Shown here: positions 1 to 8,423 of the stretch, piece after piece | Layout of the letters: each line of letters opens with the position of its first letter | Numbering within the stretch: the stretch's first letter is position 1 | NCBI RefSeq assembly: GCF_008728855.1 | Contig: NZ_CP042906.1 | Location: 3,895,570-3,959,569, forward strand | DNA: 64,000 nt | Reading direction: 5' to 3' | Source of the DNA: Hypericibacter terrae | GTDB lineage: Bacteria; Pseudomonadota; Alphaproteobacteria; Dongiales; Dongiaceae | Position numbers and translations under genes: made by a program | The notes under the pieces: generated by a model | The model's input: the letters and a program-made list of their open reading frames with translations, nothing else | Told to the model about the DNA's origin: nothing | Database searches by the model: none

Positions 1-2
1 TG

Positions 3-170
3 CTCGAGATGCTGGCCCAGCGCCAGGAACTCGCCGTCTACCAGCATGGCGGCTTCTGGCAATGCATGGACACCTATCGCGAGATGTGTCTCCTCAACGA
101 GATGTGGGCCAAGGGCAATGCGCCCTGGCAGGTCTGGCAGGAATGCAGCGGCAATCGGCTCAGCGCCTAG
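3..170 (+). CDS. rfbF: Glucose-1-phosphate cytidylyltransferase, C-terminal fragment
   Basis: This is the last 55 codons of a gene entering from the left edge, open in frame from base 3 to the TAG at 168-170. The residues GGFWQCMDTYREM and the later GNAPWQVW match the conserved C-terminal end of RfbF-type nucleotidyltransferases, which make CDP-glucose from CTP and glucose-1-phosphate. The next gene is a CDP-glucose 4,6-dehydratase, the usual partner, and overlaps it by 28 bases, which supports both the assignment and translational coupling. The start and catalytic domain lie outside the window. Confidence 0.8.
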   Translation, partial: LEMLAQRQELAVYQHGGFWQCMDTYREMCLLNEMWAKGNAPWQVWQECSGNRLSA

Positions 171-1222
171 ATCCCGACTTCTGGCGCAACCGGCGCGTTC
201 TGGTCACCGGCCATACCGGCTTCACCGGCGGCTGGCTCAGCCTGTGGCTCGCCCATATGGGCGCCAAGGTCACCGGCTATGCGCTGACATCCCAGACACC
301 GTCGCTGTTCGCCTCGCTCGAGCTCGAGCGCGACCTGATCTCCAACATTGCCGATCTCGGCGACCGCACCATGCTGGAGAGCGCCGTGCGTGTGGCGCGG
401 CCCGAGATCGTGATCCATCTCGCGGCCCAGGCGCTTGTGCGCCAGGCCCACGCGACCCCGGTCGAGACCTTCGCCACCAACGTCATGGGCACGGTCAACC
501 TGCTCGAGGCCCTGCGCGGAGTCGACAGCGTCCAGGCGGTCGTGGCGGTCACCTCCGACAAGGTCTATCTCAACCGCGGCCTCAAGCGCGGCTATCACGA
601 GGACGATCCGCTCGGCGGGCGCGAGCCCTACAGCGCCAGCAAGGCCTGCGCCGAAATCGTCGTCGAGGCCTATCGCCATTCCTATTTCGGCACCAACGGC
701 CCGGCGATCGCCACGGCGCGCGCGGGCAACATCGTCGGCGGCGGCGACTGGGCGCTGGACCGGCTGGTACCCGACGCCGTGCGCGCCTTCGAGGCCGGCA
801 ATGCGCTGCGGATCCGCAATCCCAACGCGACGCGCCCCTGGCAGCATGTGCTGGAGGCCGCCTGCGGCTACCTGACCCTGGCCGAGCGCCTGGTCGAGCA
901 GCCCGAGGTAAATGCCGGCGGCTGGAATTTCGGGCCCAATCACGACGACAACAAGTCGGTCGCCTGGATCGCCGACCAGATGACGAAACTCTGGGGACAT
1001 GGCGCCGCCTGGCATCTCGAGAACCGCCAGGACGCACCGTTCGAGGAGCAGCTGCTCGCGGTCAATGCCGACAAGGCGGCGAGCCAGCTCGGCTGGCGCA
1101 CGCGCTGGAATGTCGAGGAAGCGCTGCAGCGCACCGTCCCCTGGTACCGCGCCCAACTCGGCGATCGCCCCATGCGACGCCTGTCACTCGACCAGATCGA
1201 GGAATATGCCGATGCTGCCTAG
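143..1222 (+). CDS. rfbG: CDP-glucose 4,6-dehydratase
   Basis: A 359-residue extended short-chain dehydrogenase, the usual RfbG length. It converts CDP-glucose to CDP-4-dehydro-6-deoxyglucose, the branch point to CDP-linked deoxysugars. Visible features are the NAD-binding glycine motif TGHTGFTGGWL near residues 22-32, VTSDKVY at the active-site Thr, and the catalytic YSASK motif near residues 164-168. The ATG at 143 is chosen because it gives the family length and starts just before the conserved DFWRNRRVLVTG stretch; the frame is open upstream to 62, but those codons overlap rfbF. It overlaps the rfbF end and runs into the methyltransferase gene, so it is part of one operon. Confidence 0.88.
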   Translation: MQRQSAQRLDPDFWRNRRVLVTGHTGFTGGWLSLWLAHMGAKVTGYALTSQTPSLFASLELERDLISNIADLGDRTMLESAVRVARPEIVIHLAAQALVRQAHATPVETFATNVMGTVNLLEALRGVDSVQAVVAVTSDKVYLNRGLKRGYHEDDPLGGREPYSASKACAEIVVEAYRHSYFGTNGPAIATARAGNIVGGGDWALDRLVPDAVRAFEAGNALRIRNPNATRPWQHVLEAACGYLTLAERLVEQPEVNAGGWNFGPNHDDNKSVAWIADQMTKLWGHGAAWHLENRQDAPFEEQLLAVNADKAASQLGWRTRWNVEEALQRTVPWYRAQLGDRPMRRLSLDQIEEYADAA

Positions 1223-2495
1223 CTCGATGCGACTGAAGGCGAAGCGCGACCCGCGCTCTGCCCCGGAGAGCCTGCCCAGCTGCCGCTTCTGCGGCTCGCC
1301 GCTGGCCCATCTGTTCGTGGATCTGGGCGCCCAGCCGCCCTCGAACGCCTATCTCGACGCGGCGGCGCTGGGCCGCATGGAAGCGACCTTCCCGCTCAAG
1401 GCGCATGTCTGCGAGCGCTGCTTCCTGGTCCAGCTCGAGGCGTTCCAGACGCCCGACGAGATCTTCGGCCATTACGCCTATTTCTCCTCCTTCTCCCAGA
1501 GCTGGCTCGATCATGCCCGGCGTTATGCGACCCATGCGATCGAGCGCTTCAAGCTCGGGGCCGAGAGCCAGGTCGTCGAGATCGCCAGCAATGACGGCTA
1601 TCTGCTGCAATATTTCCGTGGCGCCGGCATCCCGGTCCTGGGCGTGGAACCGGCGGAGAATGTCGCCGCCGTCGCGCGCGGCCGCGGGATCGCGACCGTC
1701 AGCCTGTTCTTCGGCCGCGAGACCGCGCGTCAGCTGGTGCGCGAGGGCCGTCAGGCCGACCTCCTGATCGGCAACAATGTCTTCGCGCATGTGCCCGATC
1801 TCAACGATTTCACGGCAGGCCTCGCGATCGCGCTCAAGCCGACCGGCACGCTCACCCTCGAATTCCCGCATCTGCTGCGGCTGATCGAGGATTGCCAGTT
1901 CGACACCATCTATCACGAGCACTTCTCCTATTTCTCGTTGACCACCGCCGAGAAGGTGCTGGCGGCGCACGACCTGACAGTGACCGACGTCGAGGAGCTG
2001 CCGACCCATGGCGGCTCGCTGCGGATCTATGCGCAGCATCGCGGCACGGCGCTCCCGAGCGCCGCCGTCGTCGCGTTGCGCCAGCGAGAGGCCAAGTCCG
2101 GCATCATCGACATCTCGGCCTATCGCGGCTTTGCCGAGCGCACCGCGAAGGTGAAGCGCGAGCTGCTGCGCTTCCTGATCGATGCCAAGGAATCGGGCAA
2201 GCATGTCGTCGGCTACGGCGCCGCGGCCAAGGGCAACACGCTCCTCAATTGCTGCGGCATCGGCGGCGATCTGCTCGACTATGTCGTCGATCTGAGCCCG
2301 CACAAGCAGGGCCGTTATCTGCCTGGCAGCCGGCTCCCGGTCCATGCGCCCGATATGCTGGCGCAGACCCGGCCCGACTATGTGCTGATCCTGCCCTGGA
2401 ACCTGGCACCGGAGATCGAGCAGTCGATGGGTCATATCCGCGAATGGGGCGGGCGCTTCGTGACCGCGATTCCGCGTCTCGCCGTGCGGCCATGA
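1212..2495 (+). CDS. NDP-sugar C-methyltransferase (zinc-binding, SAM-dependent)
   Basis: About 427 residues with the three-part layout of deoxysugar C-methyltransferases such as TylC3. An N-terminal zinc site is formed by CRFCG and CERC pairs, a class I SAM-binding fold follows with VVEIASNDGYLLQYF, and the C-terminal third contains the conserved GYGAAAKGNTLLN. The family adds a methyl group, usually at C3 of a 4-keto-6-deoxy sugar nucleotide, to make a branched-chain sugar. The ATG at 1212 is preferred because GAGGA lies 8 bases upstream; ATG 1206 and 1227 are alternatives. It overlaps rfbG by 11 bases and the next gene by 4. Substrate CDP-4-dehydro-6-deoxyglucose is inferred from the neighbours. 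Confidence 0.82.
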   Translation: MLPSSMRLKAKRDPRSAPESLPSCRFCGSPLAHLFVDLGAQPPSNAYLDAAALGRMEATFPLKAHVCERCFLVQLEAFQTPDEIFGHYAYFSSFSQSWLDHARRYATHAIERFKLGAESQVVEIASNDGYLLQYFRGAGIPVLGVEPAENVAAVARGRGIATVSLFFGRETARQLVREGRQADLLIGNNVFAHVPDLNDFTAGLAIALKPTGTLTLEFPHLLRLIEDCQFDTIYHEHFSYFSLTTAEKVLAAHDLTVTDVEELPTHGGSLRIYAQHRGTALPSAAVVALRQREAKSGIIDISAYRGFAERTAKVKRELLRFLIDAKESGKHVVGYGAAAKGNTLLNCCGIGGDLLDYVVDLSPHKQGRYLPGSRLPVHAPDMLAQTRPDYVLILPWNLAPEIEQSMGHIREWGGRFVTAIPRLAVRP

Positions 2496-3049
2496 TCTTT
2501 CAGGAGATCGGCCTCGCCGGCGCCTATCTGATCGATCCGGAGCCCTACCGCGACGAGCGCGGGCTGTTCGCGCGCACCTGGTCGGTCAAGGAGTTCCGCG
2601 AGCGCGGGCTGGCGACCGAGTTCGACCACTGCGCCACCTCCTTCAACAAGCTGCCCGGCACCTTGCGCGGCCTGCATTACCAGGCCGACGAGGAGCCGGA
2701 GACCAAGCTCATCCGCTGCACTCGCGGCCGGATCTTCGACGTGATCGTCGATCTGCGGCGGAGCTCGCCGACCTACCGGCAATGGTTCGGGACCGAGCTC
2801 AACCAGGACAACCGCCGCCTGGTCTATGCGCCGGCCGGATTCGCCCATGGCTATCAGAGCCTCGGGCCCGATTCCGAAGTCTTCTACCAGATCGCCGCCA
2901 ATTTCCGTCCCGACCTGCAGCGGGGCCTGCGCTGGGACGATCCCACCCTGGCGATCAAATGGCCGCAGGCCCGCGCGCGCATCATCTCGGCGCGCGATCT
3001 CGCGCTGCCCCATCTCGCCAGCATGCCCGAGGCGGTATGTACACCGTAG
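2492..3049 (+). CDS. dTDP-4-dehydrorhamnose 3,5-epimerase-like (RmlC family)
   Basis: A 185-residue cupin of the RmlC/RfbC family. Family hallmarks are FNKLPGTLRGLHYQ with the catalytic His, KLIRCTRGRIFDVIVDLR in the barrel, and YAPAGFAHGYQSL. These enzymes epimerise C3 and/or C5 of 4-keto-6-deoxy sugar nucleotides. The ATG overlaps the preceding stop as ATGA, so translation is coupled. Next to a CDP-glucose dehydratase and a C-methyltransferase it probably acts on the methylated CDP-4-keto intermediate rather than on dTDP-4-keto-rhamnose. That substrate is inferred from context; the family is clear. Confidence 0.85.
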   Translation: MIFQEIGLAGAYLIDPEPYRDERGLFARTWSVKEFRERGLATEFDHCATSFNKLPGTLRGLHYQADEEPETKLIRCTRGRIFDVIVDLRRSSPTYRQWFGTELNQDNRRLVYAPAGFAHGYQSLGPDSEVFYQIAANFRPDLQRGLRWDDPTLAIKWPQARARIISARDLALPHLASMPEAVCTP

Positions 3050-3855
3050 TCGGCCCCCACGGCTTCATCGGCTCGCATCTGACGCGTTACCTGACCCGGA
3101 CGCGCAAGGTGGCCCCCTTCACGCCCGAGAAAGGCAGTCCTGCCCTGTTCTCGCGGCCGCTGGGCCATGTCTTCTATTGCGCGGGCCTCACCAACGACTT
3201 CCTGAAGCGGCCCCTCGATACCGTCGAAGCCCATGTCACGCTGTTCGCGCGGCTGCTCAAGGAGGCCGCCTTCGAGAGCATGACCTATCTCTCCTCGACC
3301 CGGCTCTATGACAGCGGCGGCCCGGTCGGGAACGAGGAGGACACGCTCGAGCTCAATCCCAACGAGCCGCGCCATCTCTACGATCTGAGCAAGGCGCTGG
3401 GCGAGAATCTCTGCCAGACCGCGGGGCGCAAGAATGTCCGCGCCGTGCGGCTTTCCTGCGTTTACGCCGAAGATCTCGAAGCCGACATCTTCCTGCATCG
3501 CGCGATCCTCGCCGCCCGGCAGGGCGGCCCGCTTGAAATGGATGTGAGCCCCGACGCGGCGCGCGACTATGTCCATATCGAGGATGTGCTGCCGCTGTTG
3601 CTCGCCATTGCCGAACGCGGCCGGCGGCCGCTCTATAATGTCGCCAGCGGCGCCAACGTCGCCAATGCGGACCTCTTCAAGCTGCTCTTCCGCCTGACCG
3701 GCTGGCAACTGGTCGCCACGCGGCTGTCTTCCGGCGAAGAGGCGCCGACAATCGACGTCTCGGCCATTGTCGAGGATTTCGACCTGCGCCCCAAATTCCT
3801 CCACGACCGGCTGCCCGCCATGATGCGCCAGAAGCCCACCCTTGGCGCGGCCTGA
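3037..3855 (+). CDS. NAD-dependent epimerase/dehydratase, probable NDP-4-keto-sugar reductase
   Basis: A 272-residue extended SDR. The N-terminal nucleotide-binding motif GPHGFIGSHL (about residues 6-15) is a slightly relaxed GxxGxxG. LSSTRLYDSG carries the active-site Ser/Thr and YDLSKALGE is the catalytic YxxxK. The ATG at 3037 is the first start after which the protein reads as a complete Rossmann fold, and it overlaps the epimerase gene by 13 bases. In a pathway with dehydratase, methyltransferase and epimerase, the missing step is reduction of the C4 ketone, so this is the best candidate for the final reductase. The exact sugar is unknown. Confidence 0.75.
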   Translation: MYTVVGPHGFIGSHLTRYLTRTRKVAPFTPEKGSPALFSRPLGHVFYCAGLTNDFLKRPLDTVEAHVTLFARLLKEAAFESMTYLSSTRLYDSGGPVGNEEDTLELNPNEPRHLYDLSKALGENLCQTAGRKNVRAVRLSCVYAEDLEADIFLHRAILAARQGGPLEMDVSPDAARDYVHIEDVLPLLLAIAERGRRPLYNVASGANVANADLFKLLFRLTGWQLVATRLSSGEEAPTIDVSAIVEDFDLRPKFLHDRLPAMMRQKPTLGAA

Positions 3856-3861
3856 GGCGCC

Positions 3862-4506
3862 ATGGAGCTCGCCGGCATCACGCGCGACGGGCTGGCCGAC
3901 TATCTGGCCCGCCAGCTCGATCATTTCTTCCCGGACGGCGCCGAGACCCGCGCCGGCATCGCGCGCGACCTGGGCGAGGCGCTGGGCCGGCTCAACCGCT
4001 GTATCAACGCCGTGAAGATGTGGCCGCAGGATCGCTTCCACTATCTCCATTCCGAGCAGAACACGATCTTCCTGGCCTATCTCGCCAACACGGTCTGGCG
4101 CAACCGGCAGGACGCGACGCTCGCGACCAAGCTGTTCTATCTCAACAAGACGCTGAACGGCTTCCACTGCTTCTACGACACCGACCTGCCCGAACGCTTC
4201 TTCGTCGGCCATTCGCTGGGCATCGTGCTGGTGCGGCTCAAATACCCGGAATATTTCGCGATCTACCAGAACTGCACGGTCGGCAAGAACCATGGCGCGG
4301 CCCCCGTGCTCGAGGAGGGCATCGTGATGTATCCGGGCAGCGCCATCATCGGCGACTGCCATGTCGGCGCCCGCAGCTATATCGCGCAAGGCTGCTCCCT
4401 GATCGACGCCGACAGCCCCGGCAACTGCCTGGTCTTCAACGCCGACCGCAAGCCCGTCTTCAAGACCTCCAAGCAGGACATCCTGGCCGACCTGTTCCGG
4501 CTCTGA
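3862..4506 (+). CDS. Hexapeptide-repeat (LbH) O-acyltransferase, serine acetyltransferase-like
   Basis: A 214-residue protein with a helical N-terminal half and a C-terminal left-handed beta-helix seen in the repeats around NCTVGKNHGA, EGIVMYPGSAIIGDCHVGARSYIAQGC. The layout resembles CysE-type acetyltransferases, but its position at the end of a deoxysugar operon (7 bases after the reductase) suggests sugar or sugar-nucleotide O-acetylation. His in VGKNHGA is a plausible catalytic residue. A role in cysteine synthesis is unlikely because no sulfur gene is nearby. Confidence 0.7.
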   Translation: MELAGITRDGLADYLARQLDHFFPDGAETRAGIARDLGEALGRLNRCINAVKMWPQDRFHYLHSEQNTIFLAYLANTVWRNRQDATLATKLFYLNKTLNGFHCFYDTDLPERFFVGHSLGIVLVRLKYPEYFAIYQNCTVGKNHGAAPVLEEGIVMYPGSAIIGDCHVGARSYIAQGCSLIDADSPGNCLVFNADRKPVFKTSKQDILADLFRL

Positions 4507-4617
4507 ACTGGTGCCAGGCTGGCCTCCCTGGTGCCTCCCGGCACAACTGAGTGCCCTTTGTCCGCCCCGGCCGCCCCTCTAGACTTGGCGGGTCCAGCCT
4601 GCCGGGAGAGGTGACCC

Positions 4618-5769
4618 ATGATCCCACGCGATAGCGCAGAGCCGGCGACGATGCCGGCCTCGCTGCAGCATTTCGACCGCGACCCGCTGCGCTCGCGCAG
4701 CATGCCGGGCCGCTACTACTATGACCCCGGCATCTGGGAGCGCGAGAAGCGGGCGATCTTCCACCGCACCTGGCAATATGTCGGCCACCGCTCGATGCTG
4801 CCCAACCCCGGCAGCTATATCGTGCGCGAGATCGCCGGCCAGAGCGTGCTGCTGCTCAAGGACCGCGAGGGCCAGATCCGGGCCTTCTTCAATGTCTGCC
4901 AGCATCGCGCCCATCGCCTGCTCGAAGGCGAGGGCCGGCTCAATGCCGCGGTCATCACCTGCCCCTATCATGCCTGGGCCTATGACCTCGCCGGCATGCT
5001 GCGCAATGCCCGCGGCAGCGAGAAGATGGCCGACTTCGACAAGACGCAATTCTCGCTGGAGCCGGTGCGGCTCGATTCCTTCCTGGGCTTCCTCTTCGTC
5101 AATCTCGACGGCCAGGCGGAGCCCTTCGCCAAGGTGGCGGGCGGGCTGGCGGCCGAGCTGGCCAGCTTCTCGCCCCAGGCCGCCGACCTCAAATGCGTCT
5201 ATCGGCGCGACTATCCGCTGCAGGCCAATTGGAAGAACTCGGTCGAGAACTTCTCCGAATGCTTCCATTGCCCGATCTCGCACAAAACGCTGGTCGAGGG
5301 TGCGCTCGATTATCCCTCCTATCGCGTGACGACCCACGAGCATCACCACAGCCATCGCAGTCGCGACAAGGGTCCCAACCAGGGTTATGGCACCCGAACC
5401 GAGCAGGCGGCCAAGCAGAACGAGTTCGGCAGCTGGCTGCTCTGGCCCAACTGGTGCATCGAGGTCTATCCGGGCGGCAATCTGACGGTGTTCCATCACG
5501 TGCCCGTCGGTCCCGAGCAGACGATCCAGAAGGTCGAATGGTACTTCCCCAACGATCCGCCGACGCGCGAGGAGCAGGAAGTCATCGACTTCGTCCATGG
5601 CGTGCGGCTCGAGGACATCCCCATCTGCGAGAGCGTGCAGCAGGGCCAGCACAGCCTGGGATACCGCCAGGGCCGCTTCGTCGTCGACGCCGAACGCTCG
5701 GAGATCAGCGAGCATGCGGTGCACGACTTCCAAGTGAAGGTGCTGCGCGCGCTGGGGGATATCGGGTGA
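4618..5769 (+). CDS. Rieske [2Fe-2S] non-haem iron oxygenase, alpha subunit
   Basis: A 383-residue ring-hydroxylating/demethylating oxygenase. The N-terminal Rieske domain has Cys94-x-His96 and Cys115-Pro-Tyr-His118. The catalytic domain carries the mononuclear iron site in ENFSECFHCPISHKT, with the two His ligands. The WKNSVEN/ECFHC pattern is closest to the CntA/GbcA group, which oxidise N-methyl quaternary amines, more than to aromatic dioxygenases; this is recalled similarity, not a search result. GGGAGAGGTGACCC precedes the ATG. No ferredoxin reductase or beta subunit lies next to it, so electrons must come from elsewhere. It is followed by a palindromic repeat and an SDR gene in the same direction. 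Confidence 0.82.
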   Translation: MIPRDSAEPATMPASLQHFDRDPLRSRSMPGRYYYDPGIWEREKRAIFHRTWQYVGHRSMLPNPGSYIVREIAGQSVLLLKDREGQIRAFFNVCQHRAHRLLEGEGRLNAAVITCPYHAWAYDLAGMLRNARGSEKMADFDKTQFSLEPVRLDSFLGFLFVNLDGQAEPFAKVAGGLAAELASFSPQAADLKCVYRRDYPLQANWKNSVENFSECFHCPISHKTLVEGALDYPSYRVTTHEHHHSHRSRDKGPNQGYGTRTEQAAKQNEFGSWLLWPNWCIEVYPGGNLTVFHHVPVGPEQTIQKVEWYFPNDPPTREEQEVIDFVHGVRLEDIPICESVQQGQHSLGYRQGRFVVDAERSEISEHAVHDFQVKVLRALGDIG

Positions 5770-5779
5770 CGCTCAGATT

Positions 5780-5859
5780 GTCATCCCCGCGAAAGCGGGG
5801 ACCCATCTTGATCCAACGCGTTGAGTTGAGACATGGGCCCCCGCTTTCGCGGGGGTGAC
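5780..5859. repeat. Interspersed palindromic repeat, copy 1
   Basis: Two 27-base inverted arms (5780-5806 and 5833-5859) match at 25 of 27 positions around a 26-base spacer. The core is CCCCGCGAAAGCGGGG. A second copy with the same arms and a 27-base spacer lies at 15664-15743. It sits 11 bases after the Rieske gene and could fold into a long hairpin in RNA. Confidence 0.85.
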
Positions 5860-5921
5860 GATGGCGGTGCCTCTCCCCGCGACTGTGGCGCAGAGAAGAC
5901 TGGCAATGGGAGTTCCGAGCT

Positions 5922-6680
5922 GTGTCACGCCTGAAAAACAAGATCGCGATCATCACCGGCGGGTCGCGGGGGATCGGGCGGGCGATCGTGGCGCGGTTTC
6001 TGGCGGAGGGCGCCACGGTCGTCACCGCCGCGCGCAGCGAGCCGGAGACGTCCTGGCCCAGGACCCCGCAACTGCAGTGGCTGCAGGCCGACGTCTCGAA
6101 GGCCGTGGACGTCGAAGACCTCTTCGCCACGGCCGAGCGCGCCGGCGGCGTCGATATCCTCGTCAACAATGCGGGCCTTCAGCTCGAGCGCACGATCGAG
6201 CACACCTCCGAGGAAGAATGGGACCGCGTCATGGCGGTCAATCTCAAATCGGTGTTCCTCTGCAGCCGCGCCGCGATCCCGGCGATGCGCCGGCGCGGCG
6301 GCGGGTCGATCGTCAATATCGGCTCCTATGACGGCTTCGTGGCCGATCCCAATCTCGCCGCCTATTGCGCCTCGAAAGGCGGCGTCCATGCGCTGAGCCG
6401 CGCGGTCGCGGTCGATCACGGGCGCGACGGGATCCGCTGCAACGCGATCTGCCCCGGCTGGATCGAGACCGACATGCTGGAGGCCTATTACCGGAGCCTG
6501 CCCGATCCCGCGGCGGCCCGGGCGCGCATCGCCCAGATCCACCCCGCCGGCCGCACCGGCCGGCCGGAGGACATCGCCAACCTCGCGCTCTGGCTCGCCT
6601 CCGACGAGGCGGCTTTCGTCACCGGCCAGCTCTTCACCGCCGATGGCGGCCTCACCGCCCAGGCGCCGCAGCCGCGCTGA
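5922..6680 (+). CDS. Short-chain dehydrogenase/reductase (SDR)
   Basis: A 252-residue classical SDR. TGGSRGIG near residues 12-19 binds the cofactor, NNAG is present, and the catalytic Ser (VNIGSYDG) and YCASK (Tyr/Lys) are intact, so it should be an active NAD(P)H-dependent alcohol/ketone oxidoreductase. The start is GTG at 5922 with GGGAG 9 bases upstream. The C-terminal FVTGQLFTADGG is typical. It lies downstream of the Rieske gene and may process its product, but the interposed repeat means co-transcription is uncertain. The substrate cannot be read from the sequence. Confidence 0.82.
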   Translation: MSRLKNKIAIITGGSRGIGRAIVARFLAEGATVVTAARSEPETSWPRTPQLQWLQADVSKAVDVEDLFATAERAGGVDILVNNAGLQLERTIEHTSEEEWDRVMAVNLKSVFLCSRAAIPAMRRRGGGSIVNIGSYDGFVADPNLAAYCASKGGVHALSRAVAVDHGRDGIRCNAICPGWIETDMLEAYYRSLPDPAAARARIAQIHPAGRTGRPEDIANLALWLASDEAAFVTGQLFTADGGLTAQAPQPR

Positions 6681-6740
6681 TTCCGAGGTACGCCGCGCCC
6701 AAGCTCGATGCTGGCACAGCGCTGACGGAGCGAAACGCCG

Positions 6741-7310
6741 TTACGGCGCGCAGTCCTGCCGCGTCTCCTCGCTCCGAAGCCCGATCTTCTTCGCCGGGAC
6801 ACCACCCCAGATCTCATAGGGCGGCACCTTGCCGCTCACCACGGCGCCGGCGGCGATGACGGCGCCCTTGCCGATCACCGCGCCGTCGAGCAGGACGGCG
6901 TTGGCACCGATCCAGACATCGTCGCCGATCTTCACTCCGCCCTTGGAGGGCAGGAAGCCCTGCTGAGCTATAGGAATGTCGCGACGATGATAGGCATGGT
7001 TGGCCGGAACGATCTGCACGCCCGGCGCCAGCGCGACATCGTCGCCGATCTCGATGCCGCTGCCGCTATAGAGCACGCAATGGGGATTGATCATGCAGCG
7101 TTCGCCGATGACGACATCGCCGCTGCCGCCCACCGCGCGGATCACGGCGAATTCGAACAGCCTGGAGTCGGCACCGATCGCGATCCGCGTTCCCCGTACC
7201 GAGGGGAAGATGCGTGCATCCGGACTGATCCAGGCCGACGGCGCGACGGCCAGCGCATCGGATGGCGATTCCGGAGCGACGGAAAGCTTGCCGGTCATGG
7301 CGTCGGGCAC
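6741..7310 (-). CDS. Hexapeptide-repeat acyltransferase (WbbJ/NodL-like)
   Basis: A 189-residue left-handed beta-helix protein with many hexapeptide repeats such as IGERCMINPHCVLYSGSGIEIGDDVALAPGV and VKIGDDVWIGANAVLLDGAVIGKGAVIAAGAVV. NHAYHRRDIPI supplies the catalytic His expected in xenobiotic/sugar acetyltransferases. Another in-frame start is ATG codon 5. It ends 7 bases before the FkbM gene stops upstream of it on the same strand, so it is probably the last gene of a three-gene minus-strand unit with the FkbM methyltransferase and GT41 glycosyltransferase. A role in acetylating the flagellin or polysaccharide sugar is inferred. Confidence 0.8.
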   Translation of the reverse strand: MPDAMTGKLSVAPESPSDALAVAPSAWISPDARIFPSVRGTRIAIGADSRLFEFAVIRAVGGSGDVVIGERCMINPHCVLYSGSGIEIGDDVALAPGVQIVPANHAYHRRDIPIAQQGFLPSKGGVKIGDDVWIGANAVLLDGAVIGKGAVIAAGAVVSGKVPPYEIWGGVPAKKIGLRSEETRQDCAP

Positions 7311-7317
7311 ATCGGCG

Positions 7318-8391
7318 TCACGCCGCGCCCGCGAGCGGTTGATGCAGCCTCGGGTCGCTGTGCTTCAGCAGCCGCGGGCTGACGCCGGAGACGAAGCGGA
7401 ACAGGGGGTTGGCCATGATCGCCTCGTCCTTCACCGCCAGCATGTTGAAGCCATGCGGGGGACCGTCGAGATAGGTCTCCTCGGGGCGGATCAGCTCGAT
7501 CGCCTGGCGGCTCATCGGCACGTTCGACTCATAGTCGCGCACCGCGAAGAGGTGATAGCCGAAGCCCGAGAGGTAGCGGCAGATCTCGGTATTGTCGAGG
7601 CCGCGCGACCAGTCGGTGTGATGGCGGTGCACCTTGAAGACGAGATTGGGCGCCTTGCCCTTGGGCTGGGACAGGAAGCGCTCGGCGCTGATGAGGGTGG
7701 TGAGCTCGGCACCGGCGATGTCGAGCTTGATCAGCTCGAGCTTGTCGATGCGCTGCGCGCCGGCATAGGTGACGATGGTGGCCGAGGCGAACGCGTCCTC
7801 GCTGCCCGGTGCGGCGGGCTCGAGCCGCGTCACGCCCTTCTCGCGCAGCAGGCGCAGATTGGCCTGATCCTTGCCCCAGAGGCCGAGGCGGTTGAAGCGC
7901 AGATTGTCGAGCCCGTTGACCGCCGCGTTGTGGCGCAACATCGTCATCTGCTCGGGATCGGGCTCGAAGCAATGGACCACGCCGAAGCCGCGGATCTCGC
8001 GCGCCAGCGGCACGGCCTGGTCGCCGCCCTTGGCGCCGCCGATCAGCACATTGTGCGCGGCGCGGCCCAGCTGCAGCAGCAGGCGCGTCGCCTGCGGCTC
8101 CCAGACATGGTCGGGTTGCGCGTCCTGCGCCAGCACGAACTCGCGGGCGATGCGGGAGCGGTAATGGAAGTGGAAATCGACGCCCGAAGCGAGCCGCTTA
8201 TGCATCGGCCCGAGGCATTGATGGAGCGCGTCGACGATCGGCCCTGTCACCTCGTCGCGCACATCGAGCCCAGGCCGCGCCAGGCGCACCTCGGCCTGCC
8301 GCAACAGCTGGACAAAACGCACGCGCAGCTCTTCGTCTTTGCCGATCGCGCCCAAGGCGTCGATCAGCCGTTCAACCGGATCCGTGCTCAT
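7318..8391 (-). CDS. FkbM-family SAM-dependent methyltransferase
   Basis: A 357-residue protein. The N-terminal third is helical with no recognisable motif. From about residue 110 it has a methyltransferase fold: VLIGGAKGGDQA in the SAM loop region, HCFEPDPEQ as the acidic motif II, and LIKLDIAGAELTTL, the signature of FkbM-type O-methyltransferases. The ATG at 8391 is preceded by GGGAGAGG. It lies between an acyltransferase and a SPINDLY-type glycosyltransferase and next to flagellin genes, where FkbM proteins often O-methylate glycans on flagellin or surface polysaccharide. That role is inferred. Confidence 0.78.
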   Translation of the reverse strand: MSTDPVERLIDALGAIGKDEELRVRFVQLLRQAEVRLARPGLDVRDEVTGPIVDALHQCLGPMHKRLASGVDFHFHYRSRIAREFVLAQDAQPDHVWEPQATRLLLQLGRAAHNVLIGGAKGGDQAVPLAREIRGFGVVHCFEPDPEQMTMLRHNAAVNGLDNLRFNRLGLWGKDQANLRLLREKGVTRLEPAAPGSEDAFASATIVTYAGAQRIDKLELIKLDIAGAELTTLISAERFLSQPKGKAPNLVFKVHRHHTDWSRGLDNTEICRYLSGFGYHLFAVRDYESNVPMSRQAIELIRPEETYLDGPPHGFNMLAVKDEAIMANPLFRFVSGVSPRLLKHSDPRLHQPLAGAA

Positions 8392-8423
8392 GGGTGGGCC
8401 TCTCCCGTTCTCGCTTGCGGGGT

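Noticed and set aside
1062-2435. Long minus-strand open frame opposite the C-methyltransferase gene
   Set aside because: Its protein has no recognisable motifs and lies wholly opposite a well-supported gene; long antisense frames are common in GC-rich DNA.
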